DNA from: Clostridium vincentii
Lineage (GTDB): Bacteria > Bacillota > Clostridia > Clostridiales > Clostridiaceae
Assembly: GCF_002995745.1 (NCBI RefSeq)
Contig: NZ_PVXQ01000017.1
Coordinates: 1 to 64,000, forward strand
Direction of reading: 5' to 3'
DNA: 64,000 bases
The notes below the pieces were generated by a model that saw only the letters and a program-made list of their open reading frames with translations, was not told the origin of the DNA and ran no database searches. The position numbers were made by a program, and so were the translations under genes. This document shows, in pieces, positions 8,210 through 15,762 of the stretch (positions within the stretch are counted from its first letter, which is position 1; each line of letters starts with the position of its first letter).

Positions 8210-9685
8210 ATGAAGAATAATAATTCATTTGACCTGAGAAATCAAAGAAATTTAACAATGCTAGTGGACTTTTATGAATTGACTATGGGCAATGGGTATT
8301 TAAGCCACGGGCTTGAAGACAAAATTGCCTATTTTGATATGTTTTTTAGAAAAGTTCCTGATGGTGGTGGATATTGTATTATGGCTGGAGTAGAACAGCT
8401 TATAGAATACCTTAGTTCACTTAAATTTACAAAGGATGATATAGATTATTTAAGAAATAAGGAACTATTTACTGAAAGTTTTTTGAATTACTTAGAAAAC
8501 TTTGAATTTTGCTGTGATATTTGGGCTATACCTGAAGGAACCCCAGTATTTGCAAATGAGCCTTTAGTTACTGTAAGAGGTCCTGTTATACAAGCTCAAT
8601 TCATAGAAACTATGCTTCTTTTAACTATAAATCATCAAACCTTAATAGCTACTAAGGCAAATAGAATCTGTAGAGCTGCAAATGGTAGATCTGTTATGGA
8701 ATTTGGTTCAAGACGAGCCCAAGGCTATGATGGTGCCATATATGGAGCAAGAGCGGCTATTATTGGGGGCTGTAGTGCAACAGCATGTACAATATCAGAT
8801 AAAATGTTTAATATACCTGCAATTGGTACCATGGCACATAGTTGGGTACAATTATTTGATACAGAATATGAAGCTTTTAAGTCCTGGGCTGAAATCTATC
8901 CAGAGAACTGTACATTATTAGTTGATACCTACAATGTAATAAAATCAGGTATCCCCAATGCAATAAAGGTATTTGATGAAATATTAAAACCTCAAGGTAT
9001 AAGTAATGTTGGTATTAGAATAGATTCTGGAGACATAACATATTTATCTAACCTTTGTAGGCAGATGCTTGATGAGGCTGGATATGAAGACTGTAAAATT
9101 GTTATTTCTAACTCATTAGATGAATATATAATAAGGGATGTTCTAGAACAAGGCGCATCTATTGATTCATTCGGTGTTGGAGAAAGATTAATAACGGCTA
9201 AGTCTGAACCTGTCTTTGGAGGAGTTTATAAACTCTCTGCAGTTGAAAAGGAAGGTCAAATACTTCCTAAAATTAAGATTAGCGAAAATGATGAAAAAAT
9301 AACTAATCCAGGATTTAAGAAGACTGTACGAATTTTTCACAAAGAGTCACACATGGCTATAGCTGATATTTTAACTCTCCATGACGAGATAATTGATGAG
9401 AATGAATCTTTGGAATTATTTAATCCAATCCATACTTGGAAGAGGAAAAAAATAACTAACTTCTACACTAAAGATTTATTAGTCCCTATTTTTAAAAAAG
9501 GTCAATTAGTTTATACTAGTCCAAGTGTATTAGAAATAAAAAGTTTTGCTCAAGAAGAAATAAAAAAATTATGGCCTGCAGTTCTTAGATTTGAAAATCC
9601 TCATACCTATTTTGTGGATCTTTCAGATAAGCTATGGTCTTTAAAGCAAGACCTTCTTAATCAGTATGGCACTTTTTATAAATAA
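8210..9685 (+). CDS. pncB: Nicotinate phosphoribosyltransferase
   Basis: A 491-residue enzyme of the NAD salvage pathway that joins nicotinate and PRPP into nicotinate mononucleotide, driven by ATP. The family is shown by the N-terminal LVDFYELTMGNGYL, FGSRRAQGYDGAIYGARAA, GTMAHSWVQLF, LLVDTYNV and RIDSGD segments; length is normal. AGAGGAGAT precedes the start. It is monocistronic, with its own terminator, and its promoter region is shared with the divergent helicase. Confidence 0.93.
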   Translation: MKNNNSFDLRNQRNLTMLVDFYELTMGNGYLSHGLEDKIAYFDMFFRKVPDGGGYCIMAGVEQLIEYLSSLKFTKDDIDYLRNKELFTESFLNYLENFEFCCDIWAIPEGTPVFANEPLVTVRGPVIQAQFIETMLLLTINHQTLIATKANRICRAANGRSVMEFGSRRAQGYDGAIYGARAAIIGGCSATACTISDKMFNIPAIGTMAHSWVQLFDTEYEAFKSWAEIYPENCTLLVDTYNVIKSGIPNAIKVFDEILKPQGISNVGIRIDSGDITYLSNLCRQMLDEAGYEDCKIVISNSLDEYIIRDVLEQGASIDSFGVGERLITAKSEPVFGGVYKLSAVEKEGQILPKIKISENDEKITNPGFKKTVRIFHKESHMAIADILTLHDEIIDENESLELFNPIHTWKRKKITNFYTKDLLVPIFKKGQLVYTSPSVLEIKSFAQEEIKKLWPAVLRFENPHTYFVDLSDKLWSLKQDLLNQYGTFYK

Positions 9686-9692
9686 CAAAATA

Positions 9693-9739
9693 AAAAAGGA
9701 TGAATATAAGGCTTTACGCCTTCATTATTCATCCTTTTT
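9693..9739. terminator. Bidirectional terminator after pncB
   Basis: A 14-bp stem (9693-9706 with 9726-9739, AAAAAGGATGAATA) encloses a second small hairpin AAGGC/GCCTT. A and T runs flank it on both sides, so it can serve pncB and the convergent small gene at 9758. Confidence 0.85.
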
Positions 9740-9757
9740 ATTTTATATGAAAACTTA

Positions 9758-9967
9758 CTATTTAGTAAACTCTGATATAAAATCAAATCCTCTTTCTTCA
9801 CTAACTCTATAATCATATTCTTCTATTCCCTTAACTGAAATTTTGTTGTTTAATAAATATTCCTTAAATGGACAGTTTTCTTCAACAGAAAAAAACATAT
9901 TCATGGGACATTCTTTATAGCATTCAACTTTTTCCATACCGGTTGACCAAAACGGACATTTACTCAT
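9758..9967 (-). CDS. Small four-cysteine protein, hypothetical
   Basis: A 69-residue soluble protein with Cys at positions 4, 16, 20 and 32 (CPFW, ECYKECP, NCPF) followed by an acidic helical tail. The cysteine pattern suggests binding of zinc or an iron-sulfur centre, which is inference. The start has a strong GGTGGGGAG. It lies downstream of the EAL-HDOD gene on the same strand, with about 90 bases between them. No function recognised. Confidence 0.7.
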   Translation of the reverse strand: MSKCPFWSTGMEKVECYKECPMNMFFSVEENCPFKEYLLNNKISVKGIEEYDYRVSEERGFDFISEFTK

Positions 9968-10060
9968 CTTCTCCCCACCTTACACCAATGCACTATACTC
10001 TATTTAATTAAAATTAATATAGCAAACTAAAATATATATTAAATATCTACAAATCTAAAT

Positions 10061-11275
10061 TTAGAAATTTTTTGTAAGACAATTTAACCATTCAATTGAT
10101 TCAATATAAATATTAATAAGACCCTTCTTATCAATATTTAATTTATCACTGTATTCCTCTACCTTTTTCATATCCATCTTTTCATATGCCTTAACTAAAT
10201 TTAGAATTCCTGAAAGATCATTTTCACACCCTAGCAAAGCATCTTTTGCCTCTTCCTCTAAAGGAATCTCTACTATAATATCCTTCATACTTCTATTCAT
10301 AAATACATCTAAATTTGAGAATAGCCCTACCATAAAAACTAATGACTCTTTTGATGATTTTGCTTCTTTAGCAATCAGTTCGCAAAAACGCGCTCTAATT
10401 ATAGTATTATTTGTATATTCAGCATTACTATTTTGCATTTCACTAATTACTACTAGGGATAGCCATTTTGCAAGATCTTTCTTCCCAAGCAGCGCTATAG
10501 ATTGCTTTATAGATCTTATTTTTTGAACAAAAGAAAAACTAGCTGAATTTAAAAACTTAATTAATTTATAACTTATTGCAACATCAGACTTTATTGTTTT
10601 TTCAATTTTATCCACATCAAAATCAGGACTTAGCAATTCCACCATAATATTAAAACAGCTAACATTTCTTACAGCTATATCTTTTGCAGATATCATAGTA
10701 GGTTTGCTAAAATAATACCCTTGAAAATATAAATAATTATTTTTCAAAGCTTCTTTATAATCCTCTTTTGTTTCAACTTTTTCGGCCAATAATTGTCCCT
10801 GTGGATTAATTTTTCTAATCTCATTCAAAATTATTACCCGCTCTGACTTTGTCGTTGCCACAAAGTCTATTTTATAAATATCTATTAAAGCACCAAATTC
10901 TTTATATCTGTAATCTATTACAACATCATCTAAAGCAATAATATATTTTCTATTTTTCAATTCCATTAAATAAGTAAGTATTTCATAAGTAGGATTAACA
11001 TTTTCCAATATCTCAACTACTATTTCTTCCCTTTCAAGCAAACAAATTATATCCTTAAGTAAAACCCCTTTTGGAAAATTTATAAAGGCTCTTTTCCCAT
11101 TAGTTAAATTACTTAAACCTATAGTTGCGCAATTTGAGATTAATTTAATTGTAGCCTTTTCCTCATTAACATCCCCAGCAAATGAATTTGAATTGGAGTT
11201 TCTAAATAATAGCTCATAGGCTACGACTTCATTTTCTGTATTATATATTGCTTGCCTAGCTAAAAATATATCCAT
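10061..11275 (-). CDS. EAL-HDOD (YuxH-like) signalling protein
   Basis: The 404-residue protein has an N-terminal EAL-like domain (residues about 1-195) and a C-terminal HDOD domain (about 200-385, with VAISYKLIKFLNSASF). The signature begins ARQAIYNTENEVVAYELLFR, where the catalytic EAL of c-di-GMP phosphodiesterases is replaced by YELLFR. Other metal-ligand motifs are also not conserved, so it is probably not an active phosphodiesterase but may bind a ligand or partner. No membrane segment. Confidence 0.85.
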   Translation of the reverse strand: MDIFLARQAIYNTENEVVAYELLFRNSNSNSFAGDVNEEKATIKLISNCATIGLSNLTNGKRAFINFPKGVLLKDIICLLEREEIVVEILENVNPTYEILTYLMELKNRKYIIALDDVVIDYRYKEFGALIDIYKIDFVATTKSERVIILNEIRKINPQGQLLAEKVETKEDYKEALKNNYLYFQGYYFSKPTMISAKDIAVRNVSCFNIMVELLSPDFDVDKIEKTIKSDVAISYKLIKFLNSASFSFVQKIRSIKQSIALLGKKDLAKWLSLVVISEMQNSNAEYTNNTIIRARFCELIAKEAKSSKESLVFMVGLFSNLDVFMNRSMKDIIVEIPLEEEAKDALLGCENDLSGILNLVKAYEKMDMKKVEEYSDKLNIDKKGLINIYIESIEWLNCLTKNF

Positions 11276-11367
11276 CTTAAGTTCCTCTACACCTTTTTTA
11301 TTTCATTATATATTATATTCTTATAAATTGAAATAAAAATTTCTTTAATTTTCCACATAATTATAAA

Positions 11368-11394
11368 AAAAAGGGTTTAACCCCTTATTTTTCA
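11368..11394 (-). terminator. Terminator overlapping the end of the 11385 gene
   Basis: On the minus strand AAGGGGTTAAACCCTT runs into eight T residues, right after the stop codon. Confidence 0.65.
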
Positions 11395-11714
11395 AGAACA
11401 TTGTTTTTTATAACTGTAAGATCAATTATTTCATTTTGAAAAGCTTTTAAAAGAGCTTTTTCTAATACTTTTTCTTGGTCAAAACTTTCTATCTCAGAAC
11501 ATACTGCAAAAACTTTATTTTTTTGTCCTTTAAAGTTTCTGTATGTTAAAGTAACATTAGGTTGTTCATATTCAACGTTTAGTATTTTAATACCCCAAGA
11601 AAACTGCGCATAATCATCTTCAACAGTTAAATGAGTAAGTTCCTTTAATCTTTTCTTTTCTTTACTTGGATCATTTACTATTACCAATTTATCGCCAACT
11701 TTGTACTTTGCCAT
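11385..11714 (-). CDS. Hypothetical protein, 109 residues
   Basis: A small soluble protein beginning MAKYKVGDKLVIVNDPSK, with beta-rich content (VGDKLVIV, WGIKILNVEY, NVTLTYRNFKGQ) suggesting a small barrel, then a helical C-terminus. TAAGGAGGA lies at ideal distance from the ATG. It is monocistronic with its own terminator. No family recognised; the KVGDKL opening recalls KOW/SH3-like folds, but this is only a resemblance. Confidence 0.6.
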   Translation of the reverse strand: MAKYKVGDKLVIVNDPSKEKKRLKELTHLTVEDDYAQFSWGIKILNVEYEQPNVTLTYRNFKGQKNKVFAVCSEIESFDQEKVLEKALLKAFQNEIIDLTVIKNNVLEK

Positions 11715-11968
11715 TCTACTTTCCTCCTTAAATATTCTGAACTATTCTATTTTATTTCAGTTTATCCCTACTATAAAACAAATGCAATAGCATCTATTTA
11801 AATCTAGTCAAGTTTATAAAATATTTGTTAATAAATTAACAATGCAATTACTTTATCTTATCATAAATCTTATATAAAAACAATATTCGTTGCCTTTAAT
11901 CACAACTGTAAAACTTTCTATAATTGGATAATTGTTATTAGCTAGGTATAGTATTTTACAAATAACAA

Positions 11969-12005
11969 TTGACATTAATTTTATATTTTATTATAATTAA
12001 TTATA
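11969..12005 (+). promoter_or_regulatory. Consensus promoter with overlapping palindrome, perR-like gene
   Basis: TTGACA (11969-11974), a 17-nt spacer and TATAAT (11992-11997) form a perfect sigma-A promoter. A 14-bp palindrome TATAATTAATTATA (11992-12005) covers the -10 box and resembles PerR/Fur boxes. Autoregulation is therefore likely. The rest of 11715-11968 shows only AT-rich DNA. Confidence 0.75.
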
Positions 12006-12028
12006 CTAAAATTGGAGGGATGAAATTT

Positions 12029-12439
12029 ATGAATGCTATAATAAATATCTTTAGAGAGAAGAAGTTAAAGCTTACTCCTCAGAGGTTAGCAGTTTACAAA
12101 TATTTAATGAACACTACTAATCATCCTTCTGCTGAAACAGTTTATACGGCTATACAACCTGAATATCCAACAATGAGTCTTGCAACGGTATATAAAGCAT
12201 TAAAAACTCTCGTTGAAGTTAATCTTATTCAAGAAATAAATGTTTGTGAAGGAAATTTTCGATATGATGGTAATATTAAATCACATCCTCATATTAAATG
12301 TATAAATTGTAAAAAGGTAGAGGATATTTCTTCTTTGGATCTAAATTACTTAAATGAAGATGCAAATAAACATACAGATTTCAGAATTCTATTTAGTCAA
12401 GTATACTTTTATGGTGTATGTAAAGACTGTGATAAATAA
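12029..12439 (+). CDS. perR: Fur-family metal-dependent repressor, PerR-like
   Basis: The 136-residue protein has a winged-helix domain (LTPQRLAVYKYL, TMSLATVYKALKTL as recognition helix) and a C-terminal dimer/metal domain. Zinc CxxC pairs (CINC, CKDC) and the His ligands HPH at SHPHIKC are present. The pattern fits PerR better than Fur, but Zur or Fur cannot be excluded. The start at 12029 has GGAGGG 9 bases upstream; longer in-frame starts would fall inside the promoter. It is monocistronic. Confidence 0.75.
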   Translation: MNAIINIFREKKLKLTPQRLAVYKYLMNTTNHPSAETVYTAIQPEYPTMSLATVYKALKTLVEVNLIQEINVCEGNFRYDGNIKSHPHIKCINCKKVEDISSLDLNYLNEDANKHTDFRILFSQVYFYGVCKDCDK

Positions 12440-12441
12440 AA

Positions 12442-12468
12442 GTTGCTTTTTATAAAGCAACCTTTTTT
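12442..12468 (+). terminator. Terminator after perR-like gene
   Basis: GTTGCTTT (12442-12449) pairs with AAAGCAAC (12454-12461) across a TTAT loop and is followed by a T-tract. Confidence 0.8.
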
Positions 12469-12535
12469 ATGTTCTCATTTATATGAATTATAATGTTTAG
12501 AATCATTTCATATACATAACTGAGGTGATTATTTA

Positions 12536-13459
12536 ATGAAGTTCATTATCTTAAAGAAAAAACAACTTTTCAATGTTTCTGTAGTGATTATTCTAATAAT
12601 ATTACTATTATTACTTATTTTACCCCTAGATACTCCTGAATCTGAAAATGTTTTTAATCCAATAGATATAAACAAAAACTTATCCTCAGATTTTACTGGT
12701 GATGGTAAAGATGATATTCTAGAAGTTATTTCAAAAAATGATAAAAAAGACATCAAAATAACTGTTAATAATAAAGCATTTTTCTTAAGTGAGCTTATCT
12801 TAGATAATATCCTATGTGATGATGTATCTTGGTGGCCATTAAAAGTTTATGTAAAGGAAATATCAAGAAATACCACTCCTGAAATCATGATCCAAGGAAC
12901 AAAAAATAAAAAACCTGTCACCTATTTATTTACTTGGAATGAAGATAACTTTGTTAATATATATGAAGCTTCAAAAAATATCTTTGGAATATTGAACTCT
13001 AGTGGGAACAGAACTCCTCAATGCTATAATATTAATTCCTTCTCAGGAATACCTTCGTTATACTCATTTATGGTCCTAGATAATGAAATCTTGGATATTA
13101 CAAAAGATTGTAAACCTATATTCAATTTAGAAATTATTCAAACTTTTATAGATTTGGTGCAAAAAGATTATGAATTAGAGGAAATTCCAGATATTTTTAA
13201 AGAAAGTATAGATACAAAGGAATTAGCAGCTCTATGGAATCTTGATAAGGAACAAAATTCCTATAGCTTTCAAGATGCGTTCTTCTACGATGAAAATATT
13301 AATGCTAATGGAAATATAACTTCCCTAAAATGGAGGTTAACCTTTGAAAAGTATGTTAAAGATAAAGATGATTCTTCTAAAACAGAGTTAGTAATATATG
13401 TAACATTCGAAAAAATTATTGAAAATTCCTACAAAATTTCATCATTTTATATTCAATAA
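12536..13459 (+). CDS. Membrane-anchored extracellular protein with FG-GAP-like motif, hypothetical
   Basis: The 307-residue protein starts with a Lys-rich N-terminus and one long hydrophobic segment (residues about 12-30), without a lipobox Cys, so it is probably anchored with its bulk outside the cell. Residues near 51-62 (DFTGDGKDDILEV) match the calcium-binding DxDGxxD loop of FG-GAP/VCBS repeats; only one copy is clear. GAGGTGAT precedes the ATG. Codon use matches the neighbours. Function unknown. Confidence 0.65.
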   Translation: MKFIILKKKQLFNVSVVIILIILLLLLILPLDTPESENVFNPIDINKNLSSDFTGDGKDDILEVISKNDKKDIKITVNNKAFFLSELILDNILCDDVSWWPLKVYVKEISRNTTPEIMIQGTKNKKPVTYLFTWNEDNFVNIYEASKNIFGILNSSGNRTPQCYNINSFSGIPSLYSFMVLDNEILDITKDCKPIFNLEIIQTFIDLVQKDYELEEIPDIFKESIDTKELAALWNLDKEQNSYSFQDAFFYDENINANGNITSLKWRLTFEKYVKDKDDSSKTELVIYVTFEKIIENSYKISSFYIQ

Positions 13460-13462
13460 AGC

Positions 13463-13560
13463 AAAAGGCCGCTTACTAGGCGGCCTAAAAGGGGGATTGG
13501 GGGGGATTAGCTTATATGAAGAAAATCTTCACTTAGCTATGGGAGAATATCTTCTCCGGT
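13463..13560 (-). ncRNA. Candidate C-rich structured RNA or 3' UTR
   Basis: Read on the minus strand: hairpin GGAGAA/TTCTCC (13542-13557), a longer hairpin with core GAAGA/TCTTC flanked by TAGCT/AGCTA (13508-13539), an unpaired run CCCCCCCAATCCCCC (13491-13505), and hairpin AGGCCGC/GCGGCCT (13466-13486) followed by TTTTGCTTTATT, a terminator. C-runs in an AT-rich genome beside a terminator resemble Gram-positive small RNAs that pair with ribosome sites; this is inference. It could be the 3' UTR of the gene at 13600, since no separate strong promoter is seen. Confidence 0.45.
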
Positions 13561-13599
13561 ACATTATTATTATTGACTAAACATTCTTAATTTATACAC

Positions 13600-14217
13600 T
13601 TATTCAGAATTATCTTTAAAAGTTCCTTTATCATATAATTCTATTATTTTATCTATAAATTCTATTTTATTTATATCAACTATTTTTCTTAGAGATTTCA
13701 AAAATTCCATATTCTCATCCTCTTCTGAATCTAAGATTTCATTCTCACGGTTTTTTTTCTTATGTTGGGTAGACTTATTAACATTATCATTCTTACTTGC
13801 AGCTTTAGTCTTAACAGTAGCATTATTATTTGCAACATTATTATTATCTGTAGCATTGTTGTTTTGAGTATTATTATTATTGTTGTTGATAGCATTATTA
13901 CCAGTATTATTGTTGTGTGTAGTATTATTACCTGTAGCATTATTATTGAAATTCGCACTATTATTATTGTTTGCATTATTGTTATTGTTTGCATTATTAT
14001 TGTTAGTAGAATTAAAATTATTTAATGAATTTAAATCAAATCCATCCTTATTCATTGATGATAATAAATTTCCTAATCCACTCATATCAATATTTCCACC
14101 TAGCATTGATAAAAGTTGCTGAGGATTAATGCCAAATGGATTGTTATTCATAGAACCAATAGGACGACTACCATGTATATCATTTCCTTCATAAGATTTA
14201 TGTCTATGTTTTGCCAT
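13600..14217 (-). CDS. Asn-rich low-complexity protein, possibly spore-associated
   Basis: The 205-residue protein has a short N-terminal region (MAKHRHKSYEGNDIHG, then Met/Gly/Leu-rich to residue 60). A low-complexity Asn/Ala/Thr tract spans about residues 65-135, and a Lys-rich linker and a charged C-terminal domain (LKSLRKIVDINKIEFIDKII) follow. The tract is encoded by imprecise AAT/AAC repeats and may vary in length between strains. AGGAGGATCG precedes the start. Next to other Cys/Gly-rich small proteins, a coat or exosporium role is plausible but unproven. Confidence 0.7.
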   Translation of the reverse strand: MAKHRHKSYEGNDIHGSRPIGSMNNNPFGINPQQLLSMLGGNIDMSGLGNLLSSMNKDGFDLNSLNNFNSTNNNNANNNNNANNNNSANFNNNATGNNTTHNNNTGNNAINNNNNNTQNNNATDNNNVANNNATVKTKAASKNDNVNKSTQHKKKNRENEILDSEEDENMEFLKSLRKIVDINKIEFIDKIIELYDKGTFKDNSE

Positions 14218-14299
14218 AATCGATCCTCCTATTTACGTATTATATAAATCATTATATGTAGAATCTTCTAATCTGTTAAATATTAATTTATAAATTTTT

Positions 14300-14319
14300 G
14301 GAGGGCATCTCTGCCCTCC
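14300..14319. terminator. GC-rich hairpin, possible terminator
   Basis: GGAGGGCA (14300-14307) pairs with TGCCCTCC (14312-14319) across a 4-nt loop, just downstream of the gene at 14354. The T-tract is weak, so termination is uncertain. Confidence 0.45.
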
Positions 14320-14353
14320 GTTTAACTTTACTACCAACAATACCCTTTAGCAG

Positions 14354-14563
14354 TTATAAAGAATCTTGGCTGCAGCCGTAAAGTAAAAATAGTAATATTA
14401 TCAATATTGAATTATTATTTAATAGGCCAGCTCCACAAGCTATTAACCAAAACAGTATAACTTCCCATATTCCGCCGCCTGATCCGTCTAGTATACCACC
14501 TCCGCCATATCCACTATTTGCTTCGCAGCAGCAATATTCTTCTTTTCTCTTTTTCTTTGACAT
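14354..14563 (-). CDS. Small Gly/Cys-containing membrane protein, possibly sporulation-linked
   Basis: The 69-residue protein has a charged N-terminus (MSKKKRKEEYCCCEANS), a Gly-rich linker (GYGGGGILDGSGGGIW) and a hydrophobic C-terminal half with one or two membrane segments (VILFWLIACGAGLL, ILIILLFLLYG). The plan recalls YjcZ-like small sporulation proteins, though identity is not proven. AGGAGGAGAGA precedes the ATG. It follows the related gene at 14604 in the same direction. Confidence 0.65.
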   Translation of the reverse strand: MSKKKRKEEYCCCEANSGYGGGGILDGSGGGIWEVILFWLIACGAGLLNNNSILIILLFLLYGCSQDSL

Positions 14564-14603
14564 AACTATCTCTCCTCCTTTTGATTAATCAGATAGCTTT
14601 TTA

Positions 14604-14996
14604 TTAGCATCCACAGGTTCCAAAATTATCATTATTTGCAACTGAGTTACATGGTCCACAGCAATCATTACCGCTACCACAAATAAACAATAATACTAAT
14701 AAGAATAACCACCATGATCCACCAAATAACCCACCTTTTTTCTCACAACATGGATCTACATATTCTTTTTTCTTGCAATAGCACTTAGGTTCTGGGCAAC
14801 AACATGCGCCTTGGTTTCCTGCACCAAATCCAGTTCCTCCACTGAAGAATACGAGAATTAAAATAATCCATATCCATGCTCCGCCACCAAATCCGCCACC
14901 GAATCCGCCGCCACCACAAGCATTATTACAATTATTATTAGTGTTGCTACCACTATTATTGGAATTTAAACCGTTAATAATGTCATTGATTTCCAT
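14604..14996 (-). CDS. Gly/Cys/Asn-rich protein with two hydrophobic segments
   Basis: A protein of about 130 residues. It has an Asn-rich start (GLNSNNSGSNTNNNCNNACG), a Gly-rich block followed by a hydrophobic segment (WIWIILILVFF), and a Cys-rich middle (GACCCPEPKCYCKKK, DPCCEKK). A second hydrophobic segment (WWLFLLVLLFIC) and a Cys-rich tail follow. It looks like an expanded version of the gene at 14354. AAGGAGG lies 8 bases before the ATG at 14996, which I prefer to the ATG two codons upstream. Disulfide-linked spore coat protein is a reasonable guess only. Confidence 0.65.
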   Translation of the reverse strand: MEINDIINGLNSNNSGSNTNNNCNNACGGGGFGGGFGGGAWIWIILILVFFSGGTGFGAGNQGACCCPEPKCYCKKKEYVDPCCEKKGGLFGGSWWLFLLVLLFICGSGNDCCGPCNSVANNDNFGTCGC

Positions 14997-15130
14997 AATC
15001 ATTTCCTCCTTGAATCTTATATTTGTATTTCATACTATATACTATTCTCTCTAAATTTATTTGCCACAGCTTTAGCATAAAGATATTTAGAATTATTTTG
15101 TTTGAAATGATTATATAATGTTGAAAAAAA

Positions 15131-15162
15131 AGAGAGTGTAAGAATTTCATCTTACACTCTCT
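15131..15162 (-). terminator. Terminator after engB
   Basis: The 13-bp stem AGAGAGTGTAAGA (15131-15143) with its complement at 15150-15162 is followed on the minus strand by eight T residues. It ends the lon-engB unit. Confidence 0.9.
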
Positions 15163-15171
15163 TCAAACTTT

Positions 15172-15762
15172 TTATTCACTAGCTAAATCTTCAAACAAAT
15201 AATCCACTAACTCATCTCTTCCTCTTTTATTAGCAGAGGAAAATAGGTATAATTTTTTATCATCAGGTATTTTCAACGTTTCTCTAATTAACTTTTCTTG
15301 CTTTCTTAAATCATTGTTTGATATTTTATCTTTTTTAGTGGCTACTACAATAACGTCGTATCCATAATGTTTAATCCATTCATACATAGTAATATCATCA
15401 GCAGTAGGTTTATGTCTTGAATCTACTAATAAAACAACTCTCTTAAGTTCTTCTCTATCATATAAATATGTTTCAATTATTTTTCCCCAACTTGCCTGTT
15501 CTTTCTTAGATACTTTAGCATATCCATATCCAGGTAAATCTACTAAATGAAAGTCATTATTTATAAGAAAAAAATTAATTAATCTTGTCTTTCCTGGAGT
15601 CTTACCAATTTTCGCTAAATGTCTCTTGTTTGTTAAGGCATTGATTATTGAACTTTTACCTACATTTGATCTTCCTACAAAGGCAATTTCTACTCTATTA
15701 TCAATAGGGTACTGAAATTTCTTTACAGCTGAAATAATAAATTCACTCGTTTTAATTATCAT
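15172..15762 (-). CDS. engB: Ribosome-biogenesis GTPase YsxC/EngB
   Basis: A GTPase of 196 residues needed for late 50S subunit assembly. G motifs are clear: G1 [10 protein letters not shown]2 region TPGKTR, G3 DLPGYGYA, G4 TKKDK, G5 SSANKRG. The start at 15762 (MIIKTSEF) is preceded by GGAGATGAT. Its ATG overlaps the last 11 bases of lon, giving translational coupling. The lon-engB pairing is common in Firmicutes. Confidence 0.93.
   Translation of the reverse strand: MIIKTSEFIISAVKKFQYPIDNRVEIAFVGRSNVGKSSIINALTNKRHLAKIGKTPGKTRLINFFLINNDFHLVDLPGYGYAKVSKKEQASWGKIIETYLYDREELKRVVLLVDSRHKPTADDITMYEWIKHYGYDVIVVATKKDKISNNDLRKQEKLIRETLKIPDDKKLYLFSSANKRGRDELVDYLFEDLASE

Noticed and set aside
13731-14122. 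Several overlapping ORFs inside the Asn-rich gene
   Set aside because: They are by-products of the AAT-rich repeat in other frames, without ribosome sites.
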